Shown in pieces: positions 1 to 16,184 of a stretch of 64,000 bases of DNA. The number at the start of each line of letters is the position of its first letter. Positions within the stretch are counted from its first letter, which is position 1. This stretch comes from Siphonodentalium dalli. Lineage: Eukaryota > Mollusca > Scaphopoda > Gadilida > Siphonodentaliidae. The stretch spans positions 169,327,107-169,391,106 of the forward strand of contig CP136061.1 of NCBI GenBank assembly GCA_032622095.1, in the 5' to 3' direction. The notes beneath the pieces are model-generated. The model did no database searches, was not told the origin of the DNA, and saw nothing but the letters and a program-made list of their open reading frames with translations. The translations under genes and the position numbers were made by a program.

Positions 1-2450
1 CAATTAAGGGCGTATCCGCACTGTATAATTGGTTCAAATGACTATTACTATCATATTTCGACCTATCACGATATTCACAAGTTCGGGTTGACCCATATGA
101 CCAATATTTCGAACTGCGTGTGGTACTTTTATTAAACAACGGTCAATGTAGTCAAACTTCAACCCATGAATTTGTCAATTAAGGGCGTATCCGCACTGTA
201 TCATTGGTTCAAATGACTATAACTATCACATTTTGACCTATCACGATATTCACAAGTTCGGGTTGACCCATATAACCAATATTTCGAACTGCGTGTGGTA
301 CTTTTATTACACCACTGTTAATGTAGTCCACCTTCAACCCATGAGTTTGTCAATTAAGGGCGTATCCGCACTGTATAATTGGCACAAATGACTATTACTA
401 TCATATTTCGACCTATCACGATATTCACAAGTTCGGGTTGACCCATATAACCAATATTTCGAACTGCGTGTGGTACTTTTATTACACAACGGTCAATGTA
501 GTCAAACTTCAACCCATGAATTTGTCAATTAAGGGCGTATCCGCACTGTATAATTGGTTCAAATGACTATAACTATCATATTTCGACCTATCACGATATT
601 CACCAGTTCGGGATGACCATACAACCAATATTTCGAACTGCGTGTGGTACTTTTATTACACCACTGTCAATGTAGTCCACCTTCAACCCATGAGTTTGTC
701 AATTAAGGGCGTATCCGCACTGTATAATTGGCACAAATGACTAGTACTATCATATTTCGACCTATCACGATATTCACAAGTTCGGGTTGACCCATATAAC
801 CACTATTTCGAACTGCGTGTGGTACTTTTATTACACAACGGTCAATGTAGTCAAACTTCAACCCATGAATTTGTCAATTAAGGGCGTATCCGCACTGTAT
901 AATTGGTTCAAATGACTATAACTATCATATTTCGACCTATCACGATATTCACAAGTTCGGGTTGACCCATATAACCAATATTTCGAACTGCGTGTGGTAC
1001 TTTTATTACACAACGGTCAATGTAGTCAAACTTCAACCTATGAATTTGTCAATTAAGGGCGTATCCGCACTGTATAATTGGTTCAAATGACTATAACTAT
1101 CATATTTTGACCTATCACGATATTCACAAGTTCGGGTTGACCCATATAACCATTATTTCGAACTGCGTGTGGTAATTTTTATTACACAACGGTCAATGTA
1201 GTCCACCTTCAACCCATGAGTTTGTCAATTAAGGGCGTATCCGCACTGTATAATTGGTTCAAATGACTATTACTATCATATTTCGACCTATCACGATATT
1301 CACAAGTTCGGGTTGACCCATATGACCAATATTTCGAACTGCGTGTGGTACTTTTATTAAACAACGGTCAATGTAGTCAAACTTCAACCCATGAATTTGT
1401 CAATTAAGGGCGTATCCGCACTGTATCATTGGTTCAAATGACTATAACTATCACATTTTGACCTATCACGATATTCACAAGTTCGGGTTGACCCATATAA
1501 CCAATATTTCGAACTGCGTGTGGTACTTTTATTACACCACTGTTAATGTAGTCCACCTTCAACCCATGAGTTTGTCAATTAAGGGCGTATCCGCACTGTA
1601 TAATTGGCACAAATGACTATTACTATCATATTTCGACCTATCACGATATTCACAAGTTCGGGTTGACCCATATAACCAATATTTCGAACTGCGTGTGGTA
1701 CTTTTATTACACAACGGTCAATGTAGTCAAACTTCAACCCATGAATTTGTCAATTAAGGGCGTATCCGCACTGTATAATTGGTTCAAATGACTATAACTA
1801 TCATATTTCGACCTATCACGATATTCACAAGTTCGGGATGACCATACAACCAATATTTCGAACTGCGTGTGGTACTTTTATTACACCACTGTCAATGTAG
1901 TCCACCTTCAACCCATGAGTTTGTCAATTAAGGGCGTATCCGCACTGTATAATTGGCACAAATGACTAGTACTATCATATTTCGACCTATCACGATATTC
2001 ACAAGTTCGGGTTGACCCATATAACCACTATTTCGAACTGCGTGTGGTACTTTTATTACACAACGGTCAATGTAGTCAAACTTCAACCCATGAATTTGTC
2101 AATTAAGGGCGTATCCGCACTGTATAATTGGTTCAAATGACTATAACTATCATATTTCGACCTATCACGATATTCACAAGTTCGGGTTGACCCATATAAC
2201 CAATATTTCGAACTGCGTGTGGTACTTTTATTACACAACGGTCAATGTAGTCAAACTTCAACCTATGAATTTGTCAATTAAGGGCGTATCCGCACTGTAT
2301 AATTGGTTCAAATGACTATAACTATCATATTTTGACCTATCACGATATTCACAAGTTCGGGTTGACCCATATAACCATTATTTCGAACTGCGTGTGGTAA
2401 TTTTTATTACACAACGGTCAATGTAGTCCACCTTCAACCCATGAGTTTGT
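1..2450 (+). repeat. 7-monomer higher-order repeat, two copies
   Basis: Monomers 1-7 (1-1225) recur in the same order at 1226-2450. The order includes a CTGTATCATTGG monomer in second place, an AGTACT monomer in fifth and a GGTAATTTTTATT monomer in seventh. The two copies look nearly identical; one visible difference is CACCAG at ~602 against CACAAG in the second copy. Near-identity between copies alongside clear differences between neighbouring monomers is the hallmark of higher-order repeat turnover. Confidence 0.85.
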
Positions 2451-3672
2451 CAATTAAGGGCGTATCCGCACTGTATAATTGGCACAAATGACTATTACTA
2501 TCATATTTCGACCTATCACGATATTCACAAGTTCGGGTTGACCCATATAACCAATATTTCGAACTGCGTGTTGTACTTTTATTACACAACGGTCAATGTA
2601 GTCAAACTTCAACACATGAATTTGTCAATTAAGGGCGTAACCGCACTGTATAATTGGTTCAAATGACTATAACTATCATATTTTGACCTATCACGATATT
2701 CACATGTTTGGGATGACCCATATAACCAATATTTCGAACTGCGTGTGGTACTTTTATTACACAACGGTCAATGTAGTCAAACTTCAACCCATGAATTTGT
2801 CAATTAAGGGCGTATCCGCACTGTACAATTGGTTCAAATGACTATAACTATCATATTTTGACCTATCACGATATTCACAAGTTCGGGATGACCATACAAC
2901 CACTATTTCGAACTGCGTGTGGTACTTTTATTACACCACTGTCAATGTAGTCCACCTTCAACCCATGAGTTTGTCAATTAAGGGCGTATCCGCACTGTAT
3001 AATTGGCACAAATGACTATTACTATCATATTTCGACCTATCACGATATTCACAAGTTCGGGTTGACCCATATGACCAATATTTCGAACTGCGTGTGGTAC
3101 TTTTGTTAAACAACGGTCAATGTAGTCAAACTTCAACCCATGAATTTGTCAATTAAGGGCGTATCCGCACTGTATAATTGGTTCAAATGACTATAACTAT
3201 CACATTTTGACCTATCACGATATTCACAAGTTCGGGTTGACCCATATAACCAATATTTCGAACTGCGTGTGGTACTTTTATTACACAACGGTCAATGTAG
3301 TCAAACTTCAACCCATGAATTTGTCAATTAAGGGCGTATCCGCACTGTATAATTGGTTCAAATGACTATAACTATCATATTTTGACCTATCACGATATTC
3401 ACAAGTTCGGGTTGACCCATATAACCAATATTTCGAACTGCGTGTGGTACTTTTATTACACAACGGTCAATGTAGTCAAACTTCAACCCATGAATTTGTC
3501 AATTAAGGGCGTATCCGCACTGTATAATTGGATCAAATGACTATAACTATCATATTTTGACCTATCACGATATTCACAAGTTCGGGATGACCATACAACC
3601 ACTATTTCGAACTGCGTGTGGTACTTTTATTACACCACTGTCAATGTAGTCCACCTTCAACCCATGAGTTTG
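1226..3672 (+). repeat. 14-monomer higher-order unit, copy 1
   Basis: This 2447-bp run of 14 ordered monomer types includes the marker variants AGTACT, GGTAATTTTTATT, GGGCGTAACCGCACTG, CACATGTTTGGGATGACCC and CTGTACAATTGG. The same order recurs about 19.2 kb away at 20453-22900. The first half is the 7-monomer unit. The second half adds the TAACCGC, ATGTTTGGG, GTACAATT, TTTTGTTAAAC and GGATCAAATG types. Confidence 0.75.
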
Positions 3673-6600
3673 TCAATTAAGGGCGTATCCGCACTGTATA
3701 ATTGGCACAAATGACTATTACTATCATATTTCGACCTATCACGATATTCACAAGTTCGGGTTGACCCATATGACCAATATTTCGAACTGCGTGTGGTACT
3801 TTTATTAAACAACGGTCAATGTAGTCAAACTTCAACCCATGAATTTGTCAATTAAGGGCGTATCCGCACTGTATCATTGGTTCAAATGACTATAACTATC
3901 ACATTTTGACCTATCACGATATTCACAAGTTCGTGTTGACCCATATAACCAATATTTCGAACTGCGTGTGGTACTTTTATTACACAACGGTCAATGTAGT
4001 CAAACTTCAACCCATGAATTTGTCAATTAAGGGCGTATCGGCACTGTATAATTGGTTCAAATGACTATAACTATCATATTTTGACCTATCACGATATTCA
4101 CAAGTTCGGGATGACCATACAACCACTATTTCGAACTGCGTGTGGTACTTTTATTACACCACTGTCAATGTAGTCCACCTTCAACCCATGAGTTTGTCAA
4201 TTAAGGGCGTATCCGCACTGTATAATTGGCACAAATGACTATTACTATCATATTTCGACCTATCACGATATTCACAAGTTCGGGTTGACCCATATGACCA
4301 ATATGTCGAACTGCGTGTGGTACTTTTGTTAAACAACGGTCAATGTAGTCAAACTTCAACCCATGAATTTGTCAATTAAGGGCGTATCCGCACTGTATAA
4401 TTGGTTCAAATGACTATAACTATCACATTTTGACCTATCACGATATTCACAAGTTCGGGTTGACCCATATAACCAATATTTCGAACTGCGTGTGGTACTT
4501 TTATTACACAACGGTCAATGTAGTCAAACTTCAACCCATGAATTTGTCAATTAAGGGCGTATCCGCACTGTATAATTGGTTCAAATGACTATAACTATCA
4601 TATTTTGACCTATCACGATATTCACAAGTTCGGGTTGACCCATATAACCAATATTTCGAACTGCGTGTTGTACTTTTATTACACAACGGTCAATGTAGTC
4701 AAACTTCAACACATGAATTTGTCAATTAAGGGCGTAACCGCACTGTATAATTGGTTCAAATGACTATAACTATCATATTTTGACCTATCACGATATTCAC
4801 AAGTTCGGGATGACCATACAACCACTATTTCGAACTGCGTGTGGTACTTTTATTACACCACTGTCAATGTAGTCCACCTTCAACCCATGAGTTTGTCAAT
4901 TAAGGGCGTATCCGCACTGTATAATTGGCACAAATGACTATTACTATCATATTTCGACCTATCACGATATTCACAAGTTCGGGTTGACCCATATGACCAA
5001 TATTTCGAACTGCGTGTGGTACTTTTATTAAACAACGGTCAATGTAGTCAAACTTCAACCCATGAATTTGTCAATTAAGGGCGTATCCGCACTGTATCAT
5101 TGGTTCAAATGACTATAACTATCACATTTTGACCTATCACGATATTCACAAGTTCGGGTTGACCCATATAACCAATATTTCGAACTGCGTGTGGTACTTT
5201 TATTACACCACTGTTAATGTAGTCCACCTTCAACCCATGAGTTTGTCAATTAAGTGCGTATCCGCACTGTATAATTGGCACAAATGACTATTACTATCAT
5301 GTTTCGACCTATCACGATATTCACAAGTTCGGGTTGACCCATATAACCAATATTTCGAACTGCGTGTTGTACTTTTATTACACAACGGTCAATGTAGTCA
5401 AACTTCAACCCATGAAATTGTCAATTAAGGGCGTATCCGCACTGTATAATTGGTTCAAATGACTATAACTATCATATTTTGACCTATCACGATATTCACA
5501 TGTTCGGGATGACCCATATAACCAATATTTCGAACTGCGTGTGGTACTTTTATTACACAACGGTCAATGTAGTCCACCTTCAACCCATGAGTTTGTCAAT
5601 TAAGGGCGTATCCGCACTGTATAATTGGCACAAATGACTATTACTATCATATTTCGACCTATCACGATATTCACAAGTTCGGGTTGACCCATATAACCAC
5701 TATTTCGAACTGCGTGTGGTACTTTTATTACACAACGGTCAATGTAGTCAAACTTCAACCCATGAATTTGTCAATTAAGGGCGTATCCGCACTGTATAAT
5801 TGGTTCAAATGACTATAACTATCATATTTCGACCTATCACGATATTCACAAGTTCGGGTTGACCCATATGACCAATATTTCGAACTGCGTGTGGTACTTT
5901 TGTTAAACAACGGTCAATGTAGTCAAACTTCAACCCATGAGTTTGTCAATTAAGGGCGTATCCGCACTGTATAATTGGCACAAATGACTATTACTATCAT
6001 ATTTCGACCTATCACGATATTCACAAGTTCGGGATGACCCATATAACCACTATTTCGAACTGCGTGTGGTACTTTTATTACACCACTGTCAATGTAGTCC
6101 ACCTTCAACCCATGAGTTTGTCAATTAAGGGCGTATCCGCACTGTATAATTGGCACAAATGACTATTACTATCATATTTCGACCTATCACGATATTCACA
6201 AGTTCGGGTTGACCCATATGACCAATATTTCGAACTGCGTGTGGTACTTTTGTTAAACAACGGTCAATGTAGTCAAACTTCAACCCATGAATTTGTCAAT
6301 TAAGGGCGTATCCGCACTGTATAATTGGTTCAAATGACTATAACTATCACATTTTGACCTATCACGATATTCACAAGTTCGGGTTGACCCATATAACCAA
6401 TATTTCGAACTGCGTGTGGTACTTTTATTACACAACGGTCAATGTAGTCAAACTTCAACCCATGAATTTGTCAATTAAGGGCGTATCCGCACTGTATAAT
6501 TGGTTCAAATGACTATAACTATCATATTTTGACCTATCACGATATTCACAAGTTCGGGTTGACCCATATGACCAATATTTCGAACTGCGTGTGGTACTTT

Positions 6601-7160
6601 TATTAAACAACGGTCAATGTAGTCAAACTTCAACCCATGAATTTGTCAATTAAGGGCGTATCCGCACTGTATAATTGGTTCAAATGACTATAACTATCAT
6701 ATTTTGACCTATCACGATATTCACAAGTTCGGGATGACCATACAACCACTATTTCGAACTGCGTGTGGTACTTTTATTACACCACTGTCAATGTAGTCCA
6801 CCTTCAACCCACGAGTTTGTCAATTAAGGGCGTATCCGCACTGTATAATTGGCACAAATGACTATTACTATCATATTTCGACCTATCACGATATTCACAA
6901 GTTCGGGTTGACCCATATGACCAATATTTCGAACTGCGTGTGGTACTTTTGTTAAAAAACGGTCAATGTAGTCAAACTTCAACCCATGAATTTGTCAATT
7001 AAGGGCGTATCCGCACTGTATAATTGGATCAAATGACTATAACTATCATATTTTGACCTATCACGATATTCACAAGTTCGGGATGACCATACAACCACTA
7101 TTTCGAACTGCGTGTGGTACTTTTATTACACCACTGTCAATGTAGTCCACCTTCAACCCA

Positions 7161-10100
7161 TGTGTTTGTCAATTAAGGTCGTATCCGCACTGTATAATTG
7201 GCACAAATGACTATTACTATCATATTTCGACCTATCACGATATTCACAAGTTCGGGTTGACCCATATGACCAATATTTCGAACTGCGTGTGGTACTTTTA
7301 TTAAACAACGGTCAATGTAGTCAAACTTCAACCCATGAATTTGTCAATTAAGGGCGTATCCGCACTGTATAATTGGTTCAAATGACTATAACTATCACAT
7401 TTTGACCTATCACGATATTCACAAGTTCGGGTTGACCCATATAACCAATATTTCGAACTGCGTGTGGTACTTTTATTACACCACTGTTAATTTAGTCCAC
7501 CTTCAACCCATGAGTTTGTCAATTAAGGGCGTATCCGCACTGTATAATTGGCACAAATGACTATTACTATCATGTTTCGACCTATCACGATATTCACAAG
7601 TTCGGGTTGACCCATATAACCAATATTTCGAACTGCGTGTTGTACTTTTATTACACAACGGTCAATGTAGTCAAACTTCAACCCATGAAATTGTCAATTA
7701 AGGGCGTATCCGCACTGTATAATTGGTTCAAATGACTATAACTATCATATTTTGACCTATCACGATATTCACATGTTCGGGATGACCCATATAACCAATA
7801 TTTCGAACTGCGTGTGGTACTTTTATTACACAACGGTCAATGTAGTCCACCTTCAACCCATGAGTTTGTCAATTAAGGGCGTATCCGCACTGTATAATTG
7901 GCACAAATGACTATTACTATCATATTTCGACCTATCACGATATTCACAAGTTCGGGTTGACCCATATAACCACTATTTCGAACTGCGTGTGGTACTTTTA
8001 TTACACAACGGTCAATGTAGTCAAACTTCAACCCATGAATTTGTCAATTAAGGGCGTATCCGCACTGTATAATTGGTTCAAATGACTATAACTATCATAT
8101 TTCGACCTATCACGATATTCACAAGTTCGGGTTGACCCATATGACCAATATTTCGAACTGCGTGTGGTACTTTTGTTAAACAACGGTCAATGTAGTCAAA
8201 CTTCAACCCATGAGTTTGTCAATTAAGGGCGTATCCGCACTGTATAATTGGCACAAATGACTATTACTATCATATTTCGACCTATCACGATATTCACAAG
8301 TTCGGGATGACCCATATAACCACTATTTCGAACTGCGTGTGGTACTTTTATTACACCACTGTCAATGTAGTCCACCTTCAACCCATGAGTTTGTCAATTA
8401 AGGGCGTATCCGCACTGTATAATTGGCACAAATGACTATTACTATCATATTTCGACCTATCACGATATTCACAAGTTCGGGTTGACCCATATGACCAATA
8501 TTTCGAACTGCGTGTGGTACTTTTGTTAAACAACGGTCAATGTAGTCAAACTTCAACCCATGAATTTGTCAATTAAGGGCGTATCCGCACTGTATAATTG
8601 GTTCAAATGACTATAACTATCACATTTTGACCTATCACGATATTCACAAGTTCGGGTTGACCCATATAACCAATATTTCGAACTGCGTGTGGTACTTTTA
8701 TTACACAACGGTCAATGTAGTCAAACTTCAACCCATGAATTTGTCAATTAAGGGCGTATCCGCACTGTATAATTGGTTCAAATGACTATAACTATCATAT
8801 TTTGACCTATCACGATATTCACAAGTTCGGGATGACCATACAACCACTATTTCGAACTGCGTGTGGTACTTTTATTACACCACTGTCAATGTAGTCCACC
8901 TTCAACCCACGAGTTTGTCAATTAAGGGCGTATCCGCACTGTATAATTGGCACAAATGACTATTACTATCATATTTCGACCTATCACGATATTCACAAGT
9001 TCGGGTTGACCCATATGACCAATATTTCGAACTGCGTGTGGTACTTTTGTTAAAAAACGGTCAATGTAGTCAAACTTCAACCCATGAATTTGTCAATTAA
9101 GGGCGTATCCGCACTGTATAATTGGATCAAATGACTATAACTATCATATTTTGACCTATCACGATATTCACAAGTTCGGGATGACCATACAACCACTATT
9201 TCGAACTGCGTGTGGTACTTTTATTACACCACTGTCAATGTAGTCCACCTTCAACCCATGTGTTTGTCAATTAAGGTCGTATCCGCACTGTATAATTGGC
9301 ACAAATGACTATTACTATCATATTTCGACCTATCACGATATTCACAAGTTCGGGTTGACCCATATGACCAATATTTCGAACTGCGTGTGGTACTTTTATT
9401 AAACAACGGTCAATGTAGTCAAACTTCAACCCATGAATTTGTCAATTAAGGGCGTATCCGCACTGTATAATTGGTTCAAATGACTATAACTATCACATTT
9501 TGACCTATCACGATATTCACAAGTTCGGGTTGACCCATATAACCAATATTTCGAACTGCGTGTGGTACTTTTATTACACCACTGTTAATTTAGTCCACCT
9601 TCAACCCATGAGTTTGTCAATTAAGGGCGTATCCGCACTGTATAATTGGCACAAATGACTATTACTATCATGTTTCGACCTATCACGATATTCACAAGTT
9701 CGGGTTGACCCATATAACCAATATTTCGAACTGCGTGTTGTACTTTTATTACACAACGGTCAATGTAGTCAAACTTCAACCCATGAAATTGTCAATTAAG
9801 GGCGTATCCGCACTGTATAATTGGTTCAAATGACTATAACTATCATATTTTGACCTATCACGATATTCACATGTTCGGGATGACCCATATAACCAATATT
9901 TCGAACTGCGTGTGGTACTTTTATTACACAACGGTCAATGTAGTCCACCTTCAACCCATGAGTTTGTCAATTAAGGGCGTATCCGCACTGTATAATTGGC
10001 ACAAATGACTATTACTATCATATTTCGACCTATCACGATATTCACAAGTTCGGGTTGACCCATATAACCACTATTTCGAACTGCGTGTGGTACTTTTATT

Positions 10101-11244
10101 ACACAACGGTCAATGTAGTCAAACTTCAACCCATGAATTTGTCAATTAAGGGCGTATCCGCACTGTATAATTGGTTCAAATGACTATAACTATCATATTT
10201 CGACCTATCACGATATTCACAAGTTCGGGTTGACCCATATGACCAATATTTCGAACTGCGTGTGGTACTTTTGTTAAACAACGGTCAATGTAGTCAAACT
10301 TCAACCCATGAGTTTGTCAATTAAGGGCGTATCCGCACTGTATAATTGGCACAAATGACTATTACTATCATATTTCGACCTATCACGATATTCACAAGTT
10401 CGGGTTGACCCATATAACCACTATTTCGAACTGCGTGTGGTACTTTTATTACACCACTGTCAATGTAGTCCACCTTCAACCCATGAGTTTGTCAATTAAG
10501 GGCGTATCCGCACTGTATAATTGGCACAAATGACTATTACTATCATATTTCGACCTATCACGATATTCACAAGTTCGGGTTGACCCATATGACCAATATT
10601 TCGAACTGCGTGTGGTACTTTTGTTAAACAACGGTCAATGTAGTCAAACTTCAACCCATGAATTTGTCAATTAAGGGCGTATCCGCACTGTATAATTGGT
10701 TCAAATGACTATAACTATCACATTTTGACCTATCACGATATTCACAAGTTCGGGTTGACCCATATAACCAATATTTCGAACTGCGTGTGGTACTTTTATT
10801 ACACAACGGTCAATGTAGTCAAACTTCAACCCATGAATTTGTCAATTAAGGGCGTATCCGCACTGTATAATTGGTTCAAATGACTATAACTATCATATTT
10901 TGACCTATCACGATATTCACAAGTTCGGGTTGACCCATATGACCAATATTTCGAACTGCGTGTGGTACTTTTATTAAACAACGGTCAATGTAGTCAAACT
11001 TCAACCCATGAATTTGTCAATTAAGGGCGTATCCGCACTGTATAATTGGTTCAAATGACTATAACTATCACATTTTGACCTATCACGATATTCACAAGTT
11101 CGGGTTGACCCATATAACCAATATTTCGAACTGCGTGTGGTACTTTTATTACACCACTGTTAATGTAGTCCACCTTCAACCCATGAGTTTGTCAATTAAG
11201 GGCGTATCCGCACTGTATAATTGGCACAAATGACTATTACTATC
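7161..11244 (+). repeat. 12-monomer higher-order repeat region
   Basis: The private variant TGTGTTTGTCAATTAAGGTC occurs at 7161 and 9259, 2098 bp (12 monomers) apart. A second private variant, TATCATGTTTCGACC, falls near 5298, 7571, 9669 and 11244. Its spacings are 2273, 2098 and 1575 bp, which equal 13, 12 and 9 monomers. The unit has therefore gained or lost whole monomers, as unequal exchange in register would produce. Confidence 0.75.
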
Positions 11245-12340
11245 ATGTTTCGACCTATCACGATATTCACAAGTTCGGGTTGACCCATATAACCAATATT
11301 TCGAACTGCGTGTTGTACTTTTATTACACAACGGTCAATGTAGTCAAACTTCAACCCATGAAATTGTCAATTAAGGGCGTATCCGCACTGTATAATTGGT
11401 TCAAATGACTATAACTATCATATTTTGACCTATCACGATATTCACATGTTCGGGATGACCCATATAACCAATATTTCGAACTGCGTGTGGTACTTTTATT
11501 ACACAACGGTCAATGTAGTCCACCTTCAACCCATGAGTTTGTCAATTAAGGGCGTATCCGCACTGTATAATTGGCACAAATGACTATTACTATCATATTT
11601 CGACCTATCACGATATTCACAAGTTCGGGTTGACCCATATAACCACTATTTCGAACTGCGTGTGGTACTTTTATTACACAACGGTCAATGTAGTCAAACT
11701 TCAACCCATGAATTTGTCAATTAAGGGCGTATCCGCACTGTATAATTGGTTCAAATGACTATAACTATCATATTTCGACCTATCACGATATTCACAAGTT
11801 CGGGTTGACCCATATAACCAATATTTCGAACTGCGTGTGGTACTTTTATTACACAACGGTCAATGTAGTCAAACTTCAACCTATGAATTTGTCAATTAAG
11901 GGCGTATCCGCACTGTATAATTGGTTCAAATGACTATAACTATCATATTTTGACCTATCACGATATTCACAAGTTCGGGATGACCATACAACCACTATTT
12001 CGAACTGCGTGTGGTACTTTTATTACACCACTGTCAATGTAGTCCACCTTCAACCCACGAGTTTGTCAATTAAGGGCGTATCCGCACTGTATAATTGGCA
12101 CAAATGACTATTACTATCATATTTCGACCTATCACGATATTCACAAGTTCGGGTTGACCCATATGACCAATATTTCGAACTGCGTGTGGTACTTTTGTTA
12201 AACAACGGTCAATGTAGTCAAACTTCAACCCATGAATTTGTCAATTAAGGGCGTATCCGCACTGTATAATTGGTTCAAATGACTATAACTATCACATTTT
12301 GACCTATCACGATATTCACAAGTTCGGGTTGACCCATATA

Positions 12341-15300
12341 ACCAATATATCGAACTGCGTGTGGTACTTTTATTACACAACGGTCAATGTAGTCAAACTT
12401 CAACCCATGAATTTGTCAATTAAGGGCGTATCCGCACTGTATAATTGGTTCAAATGACTATAACTATCATATTTTGACCTATCACGATATTCACAAGTTC
12501 GGGTTGACCCATATAACCAATATTTCGAACTGCGTGTGGTACTTTTATTACACAACGGTCAATGTAGTCAAACTTCAACCCATGAATTTGTCAATTAAGG
12601 GCGTATCCGCACTGTATAATTGGATCAAATGACTATAACTATCATATTTTGACCTATCACGATATTCACAAGTTCGGGATGACCATACAACCACTATTTC
12701 GAACTGCGTGTGGTACTTTTATTACACCACTGTCAATGTAGTCCACCTTCAACCCATGAGTTTGTCAATTAAGGGCGTATCCGCACTGTATAATTGGTTC
12801 AAATGACTATTACTATCATATTTCGACCTATCACGATATTCACAAGTTCGGGTTGACCCATATGACCAATATTTCGAACTGCGTGTGGTACTTTTATTAA
12901 ACAACGGTCAATGTAGTCAAACTTCAACCCATGAATTTGTCAATTAAGGGCGTATCCGCACTGTATCATTGGTTCAAATGACTATAACTATCACATTTTG
13001 ACCTATCACGATATTCACAAGTTCGGGTTGACCCATATAACCAATATTTCGAACTGCGTGTGGTACTTTTATTACACCACTGTTAATGTAGTCCACCTTC
13101 AACCCATGAGTTTGTCAATTAAGGGCGTATCCGCACTGTATAATTGGCACAAATGACTATTACTATCATATTTCGACCTATCACGATATTCACAAGTTCG
13201 GGTTGACCCATATAACCAATATTTCGAACTGCGTGTGGTACTTTTATTACACAACGGTCAATGTAGTCAAACTTCAACCCATGAATTTGTCAATTAAGGG
13301 CGTATCCGCACTGTATAATTGGTTCAAATGACTATAACTATCATATTTCGACCTATCACGATATTCACAAGTTCGGGATGACCATACAACCAATATTTCG
13401 AACTGCGTGTGGTACTTTTATTACACCACTGTCAATGTAGTCCACCTTCAACCCATGACTTTGTCAATTAAGGGCGTATCCGCACTGTATAATTGGCACA
13501 AATGACTATTACTATCATATTTCGACCTATCACGATATTCACAAGTTCGGGTTGACCCATATAACCACTATTTCGAACTGCGTGTGGTACTTTTATTACA
13601 CAACGGTCAATGTAGTCAAACTTCAACCCATGAATTTGTCAATTAAGGGCGTATCCGCACTGTATAATTGGTTCAAATGACTATAACTATCATATTTCGA
13701 CCTATCACGATATTCACAAGTTCGGGTTGACCCATATAACCAATATTTCGAACTGCGTTTGGTACTTTTATTACACAACGGTCAATGTAGTCAAACTTCA
13801 ACCTATGAATTTGTCAATTAAGGGCGTATCCGCACTGTATAATTGGTTCAAATGACTATAACTATCATATTTTGACCTATCACGATATTCACAAGTTCGG
13901 GATGACCATACAACCACTATTTCGAACTGCGTGTGGTACTTTTATTACACCACTGTCAATGTAGTCCACCTTCAACCCACGAGTTTGTCAATTAAGGGCG
14001 TATCCGCACTGTATAATTGGCACAAATGACTATTACTATCATATTTCGACCTATCACGATATTCACAAGTTCGGGTTGACCCATATGACCAATATTTCGA
14101 ACTGCGTGTGGTACTTTTGTTAAACAACGGTCAATGTAGTCAAACTTCAACCCATGAATTTGTCAATTAAGGGCGTATCCGCACTGTATAATTGGTTCAA
14201 ATGACTATAACTATCACATTTTGACCTATCACGATATTCACAAGTTCGGGTTGACCCATATAACCAATATATCGAACTGCGTGTGGTACTTTTATTACAC
14301 AACGGTCAATGTAGTCAAACTTCAACCCATGAATTTGTCAATTAAGGGCGTATCCGCACTGTATAATTGGTTCAAATGACTATAACTATCATATTTTGAC
14401 CTATCACGATATTCACAAGTTCGGGTTGACCCATATAACCAATATTTCGAACTGCGTGTGGTACTTTTATTACACAACGGTCAATGTAGTCAAACTTCAA
14501 CCCATGAATTTGTCAATTAAGGGCGTATCCGCACTGTATAATTGGATCAAATGACTATAACTATCATATTTTGACCTATCACGATATTCACAAGTTCGGG
14601 ATGACCATACAACCACTATTTCGAACTGCGTGTGGTACTTTTATTACACCACTGTCAATGTAGTCCACCTTCAACCCATGAGTTTGTCAATTAAGGGCGT
14701 ATCCGCACTGTATAATTGGTTCAAATGACTATTACTATCATATTTCGACCTATCACGATATTCACAAGTTCGGGTTGACCCATATGACCAATATTTCGAA
14801 CTGCGTGTGGTACTTTTATTAAACAACGGTCAATGTAGTCAAACTTCAACCCATGAATTTGTCAATTAAGGGCGTATCCGCACTGTATCATTGGTTCAAA
14901 TGACTATAACTATCACATTTTGACCTATCACGATATTCACAAGTTCGGGTTGACCCATATAACCAATATTTCGAACTGCGTGTGGTACTTTTATTACACC
15001 ACTGTTAATGTAGTCCACCTTCAACCCATGAGTTTGTCAATTAAGGGCGTATCCGCACTGTATAATTGGCACAAATGACTATTACTATCATATTTCGACC
15101 TATCACGATATTCACAAGTTCGGGTTGACCCATATAACCAATATTTCGAACTGCGTGTGGTACTTTTATTACACAACGGTCAATGTAGTCAAACTTCAAC
15201 CCATGAATTTGTCAATTAAGGGCGTATCCGCACTGTATAATTGGTTCAAATGACTATAACTATCATATTTCGACCTATCACGATATTCACAAGTTCGGGA

Positions 15301-16184
15301 TGACCATACAACCAATATTTCGAACTGCGTGTGGTACTTTTATTACACCACTGTCAATGTAGTCCACCTTCAACCCATGAGTTTGTCAATTAAGGGCGTA
15401 TCCGCACTGTATAATTGGCACAAATGACTATTACTATCATATTTCGACCTATCACGATATTCACAAGTTCGGGTTGACCCATATAACCACTATTTCGAAC
15501 TGCGTGTGGTACTTTTATTACACAACGGTCAATGTAGTCAAACTTCAACCCATGAATTTGTCAATTAAGGGCGTATCCGCACTGTATAATTGGTTCAAAT
15601 GACTATAACTATCATATTTCGACCTATCACGATATTCACAAGTTCGGGTTGACCCATATAACCAATATTTCGAACTGCGTGTGGTACTTTTATTACACAA
15701 CGGTCAATGTAGTCAAACTTCAACCTATGAATTTGTCAATTAAGGGCGTATCCGCACTGTATAATTGGTTCAAATGACTATAACTATCATATTTTGACCT
15801 ATCACGATATTCACAAGTTCGGGATGACCATACAACCACTATTTCGAACTGCGTGTGGTACTTTTATTACACCACTGTCAATGTAGTCCACCTTCAACCC
15901 ACGAGTTTGTCAATTAAGGGCGTATCCGCACTGTATAATTGGCACAAATGACTATTACTATCATATTTCGACCTATCACGATATTCACAAGTTCGGGTTG
16001 ACCCATATGACCAATATTTCGAACTGCGTGTGGTACTTTTGTTAAACAACGGTCAATGTAGTCAAACTTCAACCCATGAATTTGTCAATTAAGGGCGTAT
16101 CCGCACTGTATAATTGGTTCAAATGACTATAACTATCACATTTTGACCTATCACGATATTCACAAGTTCGGGTTGACCCATATA
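12341..16184 (+). repeat. 11-monomer higher-order repeat, two full units
   Basis: The rare variant ACCAATATATCGAAC occurs at 12341, 14263 and 16185, exactly 1922 bp apart each time (11 monomers). Between the anchors the monomer order is the same. It includes the TATCATTGG, GGATCAAATG, CCTATGAATTT and CCCACGAGTTT types. Confidence 0.8.
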